Source: Nocardiopsis flavescens (GTDB lineage Bacteria; Actinomycetota; Actinomycetes; Streptosporangiales; Streptosporangiaceae). From it: a stretch of DNA of 64,000 nucleotides. Positions 11,603 to 18,951 of this stretch are shown one piece after another. Location of the stretch: positions 1 through 64,000 of the forward strand of contig NZ_FQZK01000025.1 in NCBI RefSeq assembly GCF_900141985.1. The letters are read 5' to 3'. Both the position numbers and the translations under genes were made by a program. Below the pieces are notes generated by a model. It was not told the DNA's origin, made no database searches, and saw nothing but the letters and a program-made list of their open reading frames with translations. The number at the start of each line of letters is the position of its first letter. Position 1 is the stretch's first letter.

Positions 11603-12886
11603 GTGGCGTCCATCGAGGCAGTTCAGGCGCGAGAGATCCTTGACTCCCGCGGCAACCCCACCGTCGAGGTCGAGGTCGGACTCGACAACGGCATCATCGG
11701 GCGCGCCGGCGTGCCCAGCGGTGCCTCCACCGGCAAGTTCGAGGCGGTCGAGCTGCGCGACGGCGGCGACCGCTACGGCGGCAAGGGCGTGACCAAGGCC
11801 GTCGCGGCGGTCAACGACGAGATCGCCAACGAGCTGCACGGGTTCGAGCCCGACGACCAGCGGCTGATCGACCGCGCGCTCATCGAGCTCGACGGCACCC
11901 CCGACAAGTCGCGGCTGGGCGCCAACGCCCTCCTGGGCGCCTCCCTGGCCGTGGCGCACGCCGCCGCGCTGGAGGCGGAGCTCCCGCTCTTCCGCTACCT
12001 CGGCGGCCCCAACGCGCACGTGCTGCCCGTGCCGATGATGAACATCCTCAACGGCGGCGCCCACGCCGACAGCAACGTCGACATCCAGGAGTTCATGGTC
12101 GCGCCCATCGGCGCGTCCACCTTCTCCGAGGCGGTCCGCTGGGGCGCCGAGGTCTACCAGGCGCTGAAGTCCGTGCTCAAGGGCCACGGCCTGGGCACCG
12201 GCGTCGGCGACGAGGGCGGCTTCGCCCCCAACCTGGACAGTAACCGCGCCGCCCTCGACCTCATCGTCGAGGCCATCCAGAAGGCCGGCTACACCCCGGG
12301 CACCGACATCGCGCTGGCCCTGGACGTGGCCGCCACGGAGCTGTACTCCGAGGGCGTCTACACCTTCGAGGGCAAGCCCCGCACCTCCGCGGAGATGTCC
12401 GCCTACTACGCCGAGCTGGTCCGGGACTACCCGCTGGTCTCCATCGAGGACCCGCTGGACGAGGAGGACTGGGACGGCTGGAAGGCCCTCACCGACGCCG
12501 TCGGCGACAAGGTCCAGCTGGTCGGCGACGACCTGTTCGTCACCAACCCCGAGCGCCTGGCCCGCGGCATCGCCAGCGGCACCGCCAACTCGCTGCTGGT
12601 CAAGGTCAACCAGATCGGCACCCTCACCGAGACGCTGGACGCGGTCGCCCTGGCCCAGCGCAGCGGCTACACGGCGATGATCAGCCACCGCTCCGGCGAG
12701 ACCGAGGACACCACCATCGCCGACATCGCGGTGGCCACCAACGCCGGGCAGATCAAGACCGGCGCCCCGGCGCGCAGCGAGCGGGTCGCCAAGTACAACC
12801 AGCTGCTGCGCATCGAGGAGCTGCTGGAGGACGCCGCCGTCTACGCGGGCGTGTCGGCCTTCCCGCGCTTCGCCCGGCGCGGCTAG
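11603..12886 (+). CDS. eno: Enolase (phosphopyruvate hydratase)
   Basis: 427 residues from GTG 11603 (CGGAGAGAG just upstream). Interconverts 2-phosphoglycerate and phosphoenolpyruvate in glycolysis; cytoplasmic, Mg-dependent. Starts ASIEAVQAREILDSRGNPTV. Other family marks are GAPSGASTGKFEAVELRDGG, the Mg-ligand context LALDVAATELY, SIEDPLDEEDWDGW, and the signature LLVKVNQIGTLTET with the catalytic lysine in the sixth strand. ISHRSGETEDT..AD is also present. A TAGTCT at about 11541-11546 is a plausible -10. It precedes the divIC-like gene by 9 nt, so the two are probably co-transcribed, as in other actinobacteria. Confidence 0.97.
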   Translation: MASIEAVQAREILDSRGNPTVEVEVGLDNGIIGRAGVPSGASTGKFEAVELRDGGDRYGGKGVTKAVAAVNDEIANELHGFEPDDQRLIDRALIELDGTPDKSRLGANALLGASLAVAHAAALEAELPLFRYLGGPNAHVLPVPMMNILNGGAHADSNVDIQEFMVAPIGASTFSEAVRWGAEVYQALKSVLKGHGLGTGVGDEGGFAPNLDSNRAALDLIVEAIQKAGYTPGTDIALALDVAATELYSEGVYTFEGKPRTSAEMSAYYAELVRDYPLVSIEDPLDEEDWDGWKALTDAVGDKVQLVGDDLFVTNPERLARGIASGTANSLLVKVNQIGTLTETLDAVALAQRSGYTAMISHRSGETEDTTIADIAVATNAGQIKTGAPARSERVAKYNQLLRIEELLEDAAVYAGVSAFPRFARRG

Positions 12887-12895
12887 TCTGCCCCA

Positions 12896-13432
12896 GTGTC
12901 CCGCGAATCCCAGCAGCCGCCCGCAAAGGCCCGTAAGGCGACCAAAGCCGACAGGCCGCGCGGCCGTGCCGCCCGGCGGGACGCGAAGACACCGGACCGG
13001 AAGAAGCGGCAGGGGAGGGCGTCGCGACCGGCGCCCTCCCCGGCCCGGGCCGTGCGGCCCATGCTCACCAGCAGGGCCGCCATCCTGGCCCTGGTCGTGT
13101 GCGTGATCGCGCTCAGCCTGGCCTACCCGCTGCGCGAGTACGTGGCCCAGCGCGCCCAGATCGCCGAGCTCCAGGAGGAGCGGGCGCGCATGGAGGAGAG
13201 CGTGCGCGACCTGCGCTCGCGCGAGGAGGCGCTGGGCACCGACGAGTACGTGGAGCGCGAGGCCCGGCTGCGCCTGCACTACCAGTACCCGGGCGAGACC
13301 GCCTACATCGTGGTCCGCCCCGAGGCCGAGGACGACACCGGCGCCGAGGCGGGGCCCGGGGAGCCGTGGTTCACCGCGCTGTGGCGCTCGGTGGAGGAGG
13401 CCGACGACCCCTCGGCGGGGACCGCGCCCTGA
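12896..13432 (+). CDS. FtsB/DivIC-type septum formation initiator
   Basis: 178 residues. A basic N-terminal tail (about 1-55, Lys/Arg rich) is followed by one transmembrane helix (ILALVVCVIALSLAYPL, about 62-80) and a coiled coil (YVAQRAQIAELQEERARMEESVRDL). The conserved FtsB/DivIC tail is YVEREARLRLHYQYPGETAYIVV. This is the divisome bitopic protein class that complexes with FtsL and FtsQ to activate septal peptidoglycan synthesis. Starts at GTG 12896, 9 nt after eno. The eno-divIC-DUF501-ppx order is conserved in actinobacteria. Confidence 0.88.
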   Translation: MSRESQQPPAKARKATKADRPRGRAARRDAKTPDRKKRQGRASRPAPSPARAVRPMLTSRAAILALVVCVIALSLAYPLREYVAQRAQIAELQEERARMEESVRDLRSREEALGTDEYVEREARLRLHYQYPGETAYIVVRPEAEDDTGAEAGPGEPWFTALWRSVEEADDPSAGTAP

Positions 13433-13492
13433 CCCGCCGGGCCCGGTCCGCGGGGGCCGTGCGCGCCCGGGTGGCCCTATCCTGGACCGGTC

Positions 13493-14071
13493 ATGACTTC
13501 CGCAGACCAGCCCGTATCCGGGCGTACCGGGGACCCCGTCGACCCGCGCGACACCGCCGCCGTCGAACTCCAGCTGGGCCGCACACCGCGCGGCGTGCGC
13601 GGTGTCGCGCACCGCTGCCCGTGCGGCCTGCCGGACGTGGTGCGCACCGCGCCGCGCCTGGAGGACGGGACCCCCTTCCCGACGTTGTACTACCTGACGT
13701 GCCCGCGCGCCGCGTCGGCCATCGGCCGGATGGAGAACTCCGGGCGCATGCGCGAGATGCAGGAGAGCCTGGCCCGCGACCCCGACCTGGGCGCCGCCTA
13801 CACCCGGGCGCACGAGTCCTATGTCGCCGAGCGCGCCGAGCAGGCGCGCCTGGACGGCGTGGAGCCGCTGCCGGAGGGGATGCAGAGCACCGGGGGCATG
13901 CCGACCCGGGTCAAGTGCCTGCACGCGCTGGTCGCCCACGAGCTGGCCGAGCCCGGGGCCAACCCGATCGGGGCCCAGGCCCTGGAGGACCTGCCGCGCT
14001 GGTGGGACCGGGGACCGTGCGTGTGCATCGAGGAGAACGCCCCCGAGGGCGCTGAAGGGAACGGGTCATGA
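13493..14071 (+). CDS. DUF501 protein
   Basis: 192 residues. DUF501 signature: ELQLGRTPRGVRGVAHRCPCGLPDVVRTAPRL..GTPFPTLYYLTCPRA.SAIGRME, then KCLHALVAHELA..GANPIG..AL and a C-terminal C-V-C in GPCVCIEENA. The conserved cysteines (RCPCG, TCPRA, VKCLHA, CVC) suggest metal or cluster binding, but this is not established. Sequence TATCCT about 9 nt before ATG 13493 suggests a leaderless transcript. The stop overlaps the ppx start by 4 nt, so translation is coupled with the phosphatase. Function unknown. Confidence 0.9.
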   Translation: MTSADQPVSGRTGDPVDPRDTAAVELQLGRTPRGVRGVAHRCPCGLPDVVRTAPRLEDGTPFPTLYYLTCPRAASAIGRMENSGRMREMQESLARDPDLGAAYTRAHESYVAERAEQARLDGVEPLPEGMQSTGGMPTRVKCLHALVAHELAEPGANPIGAQALEDLPRWWDRGPCVCIEENAPEGAEGNGS

Positions 14072-15054
14072 GCGGTGTCGCGGCGATCGACTGCGGGACG
14101 AACTCGGTCAGGCTGCTGATCGCGGACGTCGTCCACATCGACGGCGACGAGGTCCAGGTCGTGGACGTCGACCGGCGCATGGAGATCGTGCGGCTGGGCG
14201 AGGGCGTCGACGAGACCGGGGAGTTCGCCCCGCAGGCGCTGGAGCGCACCTTCGAGGCGCTGCGCGGCTACGCGCAGGCCATCGAGGCGCACGGCATCGG
14301 GCTGGGCCCGGACGCGGTCCGGATGGTCGCCACCAGTGCCACGCGGGACGCGCGCAACCGGCAGGAGTTCATCGACGGCGTGCGCGCCATCCTGGGCGTG
14401 GAGCCGGAGGTCGTCACCGGGCTGGACGAGGCGGAGCTGTCCTTCGTGGGCGCCACCGCCGAGTTCGCCGCCGAGGCCGACGAGGACGTGCCCACCGGGT
14501 TCGAACCGCCCTTCCTGGTGGTGGACATCGGCGGCGGCTCCACCGAGTTCGTCCTGGGCGGCGGGCCCGGTGAGCAGGAGGAGCTGGTGCGGGCCGCCCT
14601 GTCGGTGGACATCGGCTGTGTGCGGATGACCGAGCGGCACCTGCGCAGCGACCCTCCCACGGAGAAGGAGATCGCGGCGGCGACCGCCGACATCGACGCG
14701 GCGCTGGACGAGGTCGAGCGGGTCGTGCCGCTGCGCGAGGCGGGCTCGGTGGTGTGCGTCGCGGGGACCGCGACCACGGTCGCCGGGATCGCCCTGGACC
14801 TGTCCGAGTACGACTCCGAGCGCATCCACCACACGCGCGTGCCGGTGGCCGAGCTGGACCGGATCACCGCGGAGCTGCTGGCGTCCACGTCGGTGCGGCG
14901 GTCGGAGATCGGCGTCATGCACCCGGGCCGGGTCGACGTGATCGGCGCGGGAGCGCTGGTGCTGTCGCGGGTCCTGGCCCGCACGGGGGCGGACGCGTTC
15001 ACGGCCAGCGAGCACGACATCCTGGACGGCGTGGCCTGGAGCCTGGTCGTCTGA
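14068..15054 (+). CDS. ppx: Ppx/GppA family exopolyphosphatase
   Basis: 328 residues, overlapping DUF501 by ATGA. ASKHA-fold phosphatase that removes terminal phosphate from polyphosphate or pppGpp. Motifs: AAIDCGTNSVRLLIAD (phosphate 1 loop), RMVATSATRDARN, and VVDIGGGSTEFVLG (phosphate 2). The later ATP-site-like loop is VCVAGTATTVAGIAL, and GVMHPGRVDVIGAGALVLSRVL is typical. The length fits the short actinobacterial Ppx1-type enzymes that lack the C-terminal domain of E. coli Ppx. Whether it prefers polyphosphate or pppGpp cannot be told from sequence. Confidence 0.92.
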   Translation: MSGVAAIDCGTNSVRLLIADVVHIDGDEVQVVDVDRRMEIVRLGEGVDETGEFAPQALERTFEALRGYAQAIEAHGIGLGPDAVRMVATSATRDARNRQEFIDGVRAILGVEPEVVTGLDEAELSFVGATAEFAAEADEDVPTGFEPPFLVVDIGGGSTEFVLGGGPGEQEELVRAALSVDIGCVRMTERHLRSDPPTEKEIAAATADIDAALDEVERVVPLREAGSVVCVAGTATTVAGIALDLSEYDSERIHHTRVPVAELDRITAELLASTSVRRSEIGVMHPGRVDVIGAGALVLSRVLARTGADAFTASEHDILDGVAWSLVV

Positions 15055-15063
15055 GGACCCCCG

Positions 15064-15093
15064 CCGGGCCCTCCCGCCGCCGGGAGGGCCCGG
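15064..15093 (+). terminator. Terminator after ppx
   Basis: 13-bp perfect stem CCGGGCCCTCCCG / CGGGAGGGCCCGG with a 4-nt loop, 9 nt past the stop codon. Confidence 0.75.
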
Positions 15094-15199
15094 TCGGCGG
15101 ACCCCTCGGGGCGCCGTCCCCCGTGAACCGGGTTTCACCAGGGCCTTTCGGGGTCCGTGCAAGGGACCTCCGGGTGAGACGTGTCACCACGAACGCCCC

Positions 15200-15217
15200 T
15201 TGTGAACGCTTTCACAA
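15200..15217. promoter_or_regulatory. Rex operator (redox repressor), site 1
   Basis: TTGTGAACGCTTTCACAA is a perfect match to the actinobacterial Rex consensus TTGTGAA-N4-TTCACAA. It lies about 230 nt upstream of the type II NADH dehydrogenase, a logical target for an NADH/NAD sensor. Confidence 0.85.
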
Positions 15218-15304
15218 CCGCTCTGACCTGCGGAAACATGGGTGGAGTGGGGTGGAATGTGGTGGGAAGGTGGTCAGGTGTGAACCTTCTCTGCGGGTCG
15301 ATGC

Positions 15305-15322
15305 TTGTGAAAGAATGCACAA
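15305..15322. promoter_or_regulatory. Rex operator, site 2
   Basis: TTGTGAAAGAATGCACAA matches the Rex consensus at all but one arm position. It lies 112-129 nt before the ndh start and 105 nt from site 1, almost exactly ten helical turns, which would allow looping or cooperative binding. Confidence 0.75.
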
Positions 15323-15433
15323 GCAGCGACAAAAAGGTCGGGCTCCCGCAACGGCCACGACACGCGACACGAATGGGAGCCTCCACCCCCGCCTCGGACG
15401 GGGGCGGCCGAGAACCGTTAGGGCGGATATGCG

Positions 15434-16813
15434 ATGACCGAGAGCAGGAACTACCGGCTGGTGCACGGCGGAGGGGACGAGGCGGAGATCCCGCACATCC
15501 TCATCGTCGGTGGCGGTTACCTCGGGATGTACACCGCGAAGCGGCTGGAGAAGAAGCTCGGTGCCGGTGAAGCGCGGATCACCGTCATCGACCCCAACTC
15601 GTACATGACCTACCAGCCGTTCCTGCCCGAGGCCGCGGCCGGGAGCATCTCCCCCCGCCACGTCGTCGTCCCCCTGCGCAAGGTCTTCAAGCGGGTCCGC
15701 GTGCTGGGCGGCCGGGTCGTCCGCATCGACCACGCCGACCGCACCGTCCGCTACGAGCCCAACGCGGGCGAGCCCGAGACCCTCTCCTACGACTACCTGG
15801 TCATGGCCGCCGGCGCCGTCTCGCGCACCCTGCCCATCCCGGGCCTGGCCGAGTGGGGCATCGGCATCAAGACGGTCGAAGAGGCCGCCTTCCTGCGCAA
15901 CCACGTGCTCGACCAGCTGACCATCGCCGACTCCACCGACGACGAGGACGTCCGCCGCAAGGCGCTGACCTTCGTGTTCGTCGGCGGCGGGTTCGCGGGG
16001 GCCGAGGCCATCGCCGAGCTGGAGGACATGGTCCGCGACGCGGTCCGCATCCACCCCTCGATCGAGCAGTCGGACGTGCGGTTCTTCCTCATCGAGGCCG
16101 CCGACAAGATCCTGCCCGAGGTCGGCCCCGAGGTCGGCACCAAGGCCCTCAACCAGCTGCGCCGCCGCGGCATCGACGTCCGGCTCAAGACGTTCCTGGA
16201 GTCGGCCGTCGACCAGCACATCAAGCTCAGCGACGGCACCGCGTTCGACGCCGGGACCCTGGTGTGGACCGCGGGCGTCAAGCCCAGCCCGGTGGTCGCC
16301 GCCAGCGACCTGCCGCTGGGACCCAAGGGCCACCTCGACACCAGCGAGTTCCTCGCCCTGAACGGCGTGGAGAACGCCTTCGCCGGCGGCGACAACGCGC
16401 AGGTGCCCGACGGCAACGGCGGCTACTACCCGCCCAACGCCCAGAACGCGGTCCGCCAGGCGCCGGTGCTGGCCGGCAACGTCATCGCCGCCCTGCGCGG
16501 CGAGGAGCCCAAGGCCTACCGCCACAAGAACCTCGGAGCGGTCGCCGGGCTGGGCATGCACAAGGGCGCCGCCCAGCTGTTCGGGAGGATCGGGCTCAAC
16601 GGCCGCCTCGCCTGGTACGCGCACCGCGCCTACCACCTGTTCGCGGTCCCGACCTTCAACCGCAAGTTCCGGGTGCTGTCGGACTGGACGCTCGGGTTCC
16701 TCCTGCGCCGCGACTTCGCCGCCCTGCCGGACATGGTCGAGCCCCGCCAGGCCTTCGAGGAGGCCAGCAACCCGCAGGCCGTCGAGGGCGGCCACCTGCG
16801 CCGGGTGAGCTAG
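15434..16813 (+). CDS. ndh: Type II NADH:quinone dehydrogenase
   Basis: 459 residues. Single-subunit flavoprotein that oxidises NADH and reduces menaquinone without pumping protons; a peripheral membrane protein. FAD-binding motif LIVGGGYLGMYTAKRLEKKL (about 23-42); the NADH-binding second Rossmann is VFVGGGFAGAEAIAEL near 180. YLVMAAGAVSRTLPIPGL and AFAGGDNAQVPD (FAD) are also typical. The C-terminal amphipathic region YHLFAVPTFNRKFRVLSDWTLGFLLRRDFAAL probably binds the membrane. ATG 15434 is preceded by AGGGCGG. Two Rex boxes upstream imply derepression at high NADH/NAD ratio. Confidence 0.93.
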   Translation: MTESRNYRLVHGGGDEAEIPHILIVGGGYLGMYTAKRLEKKLGAGEARITVIDPNSYMTYQPFLPEAAAGSISPRHVVVPLRKVFKRVRVLGGRVVRIDHADRTVRYEPNAGEPETLSYDYLVMAAGAVSRTLPIPGLAEWGIGIKTVEEAAFLRNHVLDQLTIADSTDDEDVRRKALTFVFVGGGFAGAEAIAELEDMVRDAVRIHPSIEQSDVRFFLIEAADKILPEVGPEVGTKALNQLRRRGIDVRLKTFLESAVDQHIKLSDGTAFDAGTLVWTAGVKPSPVVAASDLPLGPKGHLDTSEFLALNGVENAFAGGDNAQVPDGNGGYYPPNAQNAVRQAPVLAGNVIAALRGEEPKAYRHKNLGAVAGLGMHKGAAQLFGRIGLNGRLAWYAHRAYHLFAVPTFNRKFRVLSDWTLGFLLRRDFAALPDMVEPRQAFEEASNPQAVEGGHLRRVS

Positions 16814-16857
16814 GACGCGGGGCCGCCGCCGGCACCGGCGGCGCACGGCCCGCGCGA

Positions 16858-16902
16858 ACGCCGAGAGGCCCGTCTCCCGGGGGGAGGCGGGCCTCTCGGC
16901 GT
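16858..16902 (+). terminator. Terminator after ndh
   Basis: 15-bp perfect stem ACGCCGAGAGGCCCG / CGGGCCTCTCGGCGT with a 15-nt loop, 45 nt past the stop. Confidence 0.75.
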
Positions 16903-16961
16903 GTCCCGATCCGGCCATCGGAGGGCAGAGCCGCGGCCCGCCGGGCCGGTATGATGGGCTC

Positions 16962-17035
16962 GCCCTCGTAGCCCAATGGTAGAGGCAGGCCCCCTAAAAG
17001 GGTCACAAGTGTCGGTTCGAGTCCGACCGGGGGTA
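16962..17035 (+). tRNA. Unusual tRNA (class I shape, anticodon UAA, C33)
   Basis: Folds as a complete cloverleaf. The 7-bp acceptor is GCCCTCG / CGGGGGT. The D-arm starts GCCC with G18G19 in the loop. The anticodon stem is GGCCC / GGGTC with loop CCTAAAA; the variable loop has 6 nt (ACAAGT). The T-arm is GTCGG TTCGAGT CCGAC, discriminator A, no encoded CCA. U8, A14, the A15-U48 pair and the T-loop are canonical. The anticodon would be UAA (codon UUA, Leu), but a true tRNA-Leu has a long variable arm and U33; here position 33 is C. It may be a specialised or noncanonical tRNA, or a decaying one; the intact helices favour function. It overlaps the last 33 nt of the antisense PucR gene. Confidence 0.7.
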
Positions 17036-18745
17036 CTCCGCCGGACGCTCCTGTTCCATGAGCAGCTGCAACTGGGTGAACAGCCGCTCCCCGGGGTCGG
17101 ACAGGTCGATGCCGCTGACCTGCGCCGCCCGGCGCACCCGGTAGCGCAGCGTGTTCGGGTGGACGTGCAGCCGCTCCGCCGCCGCCCGGGCGTCCCCGAA
17201 CTCCTCCAGGTACGCCGACAGCGACCGCACCAGCTCCGTGCCGCCGCCCCGGTCGTACTCCACCAGCCGCGACACCCGCGGGTCCCGCAGCGACGGCTCC
17301 TCGCGCAGCAGCGCCAGCGTCTCCCGGACGAGCACCCGCGAGCGCACGTCGTCGATGGTCGCGACCTCCCGCGCGGGGTCGCCGCGCATCGCCTCCAGCA
17401 CCCGGTCGGCCTCCCCGCGGGACTCCGGGACGTCGGCCAGCCGGCCCACCGCCGAGCCCACCGCCGCCCGCACCCGCAGCCCCAGGGCGGACCGCGACGC
17501 CTCCACGATCCGCCCGCACAGCGTCACCACCGAGCGCTCCACCCCGTCGCGCTCGCGGGTCAGGTCCGGGAGCAGCGCGTAGACCCGGCCGTTCAGCCCG
17601 GTCACCAGCGCGCTGCGCCGGTAGGCGGCGGTGTGCACCGAGACCAGGTCCAGGAACCGGCGGCGGCGCAGCTCCCGCTCGGAGCGGTCCGCCCGCTCCC
17701 CGTCCTCGTCGCCCACCGGGGCGAACGCCGCCACCAGCGCCGCCCGGCCGCTGTGCACCTCCACGGTGTCCGCCAGGGCGGCCGCGTCGATCCTCCCCTC
17801 CAGCAGGCTCGACAGCAGGTCCTCGCGCAGCCGCAGCCCCGCGCTGGCCCGGGTGCGCTGGCGGATCATCTGCAGGGCCACGGTGCGCGCCGCGCCCAGC
17901 AGCGCCTCCTCGGCGTGCCCGGACAGCGGACGCGCCCCCTCCTGCACCCAGATCGCGCCCAGGGGGCGGTCCCCGGCGTGGATGCCCACCGCCAGCCGGC
18001 GCCGGATGCCCAGCTCGGGGTGCTCATCGACGCTCACCACCTCCTCGCCCGCGCGCAGCCGGGCGAACACCCCCCACTCGCGCAGCAGGGCCAGGTACGA
18101 CTCGGGGCCGCGCCGCCCCAGCACCGACAGCCGCCGCAGCTCGTCCACCTCGGCGCCGCTGGAGTAGGCCAGGACCCGGCTCGCCGAGTCCTCGATGCTC
18201 ACCAGGCCGCCGGTGAGCCGGGCGATGGTCTGCGCCATGGAGAACAGGTCGCCGTCCGGCTCGCCCGCGTCGCCCTCGTCCGGCAGCCGGGCGTCGTCCA
18301 CGATGCCCTGGCACACCGACTGGAGCCGGTCCCAGCGCACCTCCGGGCGGACCACCAGCAGCGCGATGCCCGCCTCTTGCGCCTCGGCGCGCAGCGGCGC
18401 CAGGTCGTCGCCGCCCACCCGGGGGCGGCGGACCGGGGCCCCCTCGGTCGGGACGCCGGTCTTGACGGCGACGGCGGACGCCCCCTGCCCGGCGATCAGC
18501 CGCACCAGGCGCCGGGCCGACCCCCCGCGGGCCCCGATGAGCAGCACCAGGTCGCCGCCGCGCACCTCGGTCCGGTCCTCGGGGTCGACGATGAGGACGT
18601 TGTCCACCCGGACATCCAGCCCCTCCGGGGCGGCGGCCACCTCCAGGAGGGGGTCGCCCAGGGCGAGCAGCAGCCGGCGCAGCGGGACGCCCGGGGAGGG
18701 ACCCGTCCCTTCGCGGTCTCCACCAGCGGGAACGTCGGACGTCAC
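17003..18745 (-). CDS. PucR family transcriptional regulator (likely proline catabolism)
   Basis: 580 residues from GTG 18745 (GGAGGCCTCC upstream); upstream in-frame codons run into the operator region. Residues about 20-140 are a PucR N-terminal domain. The middle (about 180-430) is a GAF-like/CdaR GGDEF-like segment (LGIRRRLAVGIHAGDRPLGAIWVQE). The C-terminal helix-turn-helix is the CdaR/PucR type: SAYLEEFGDARAAAERLHVHPNTLRYRVRRA. It diverges from P5C dehydrogenase with a palindrome between them, and PucR-type regulators commonly control proline utilisation in actinomycetes, so it is probably the proline-responsive activator. The last residues (PRSDSNRHL) are simply the antisense reading of the tRNA, so the 3' end overlaps the tRNA tail to tail. 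Confidence 0.85.
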   Translation of the reverse strand: MTSDVPAGGDREGTGPSPGVPLRRLLLALGDPLLEVAAAPEGLDVRVDNVLIVDPEDRTEVRGGDLVLLIGARGGSARRLVRLIAGQGASAVAVKTGVPTEGAPVRRPRVGGDDLAPLRAEAQEAGIALLVVRPEVRWDRLQSVCQGIVDDARLPDEGDAGEPDGDLFSMAQTIARLTGGLVSIEDSASRVLAYSSGAEVDELRRLSVLGRRGPESYLALLREWGVFARLRAGEEVVSVDEHPELGIRRRLAVGIHAGDRPLGAIWVQEGARPLSGHAEEALLGAARTVALQMIRQRTRASAGLRLREDLLSSLLEGRIDAAALADTVEVHSGRAALVAAFAPVGDEDGERADRSERELRRRRFLDLVSVHTAAYRRSALVTGLNGRVYALLPDLTRERDGVERSVVTLCGRIVEASRSALGLRVRAAVGSAVGRLADVPESRGEADRVLEAMRGDPAREVATIDDVRSRVLVRETLALLREEPSLRDPRVSRLVEYDRGGGTELVRSLSAYLEEFGDARAAAERLHVHPNTLRYRVRRAAQVSGIDLSDPGERLFTQLQLLMEQERPAEYPRSDSNRHL

Positions 18746-18822
18746 GGAGGCCTCCGGTGGGGTCGGGTGTGCGGCGGGGCGGCCGTCGCGGCGCGGGGCC
18801 GCGGTGCGTCCCCGGGTTTCAT

Positions 18823-18840
18823 TTTGTCCTAGGGGACAAA
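18823..18840. promoter_or_regulatory. Palindrome TTTGTCC-N4-GGACAAA, candidate PucR operator
   Basis: Perfect 7-bp arms around TAGG in the 206-nt gap between the divergent PucR regulator and the P5C dehydrogenase gene. AT-rich relative to its flanks. It is the best candidate binding site for the regulator, placed so that it could serve both promoters. Confidence 0.6.
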
Positions 18841-18951
18841 CAGGTCGGGCAAAGAGTGGCCCGCTCCACAAGGTTCGCACGGCCCCGTTCTGCGACCGTG
18901 GGAACGGACAGCCCCTGCTCGGTCGGGGAACAGACTTTCAGGGAGGTGCCC

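Larger units (their letters stand above)
15094..15433 (+). promoter_or_regulatory. Regulatory region upstream of ndh
   Basis: 340 nt without a gene and noticeably less GC-rich than its surroundings. It holds two Rex-type boxes (separate entries). Between them is a G-run tract at 15240-15273 with three runs of three or more G and many GG pairs, which could fold as a quadruplex. AGGGCGG lies 7 nt before ATG 15434. No small ORF with coding character was seen. Confidence 0.6.

Noticed and set aside
16962..17035. Reading the odd tRNA as bldA or as an amber suppressor (CUA)
   Set aside because: Genuine bldA is a class II tRNA with a long variable arm, absent here; placing CUA at the anticodon would break the anticodon stem.
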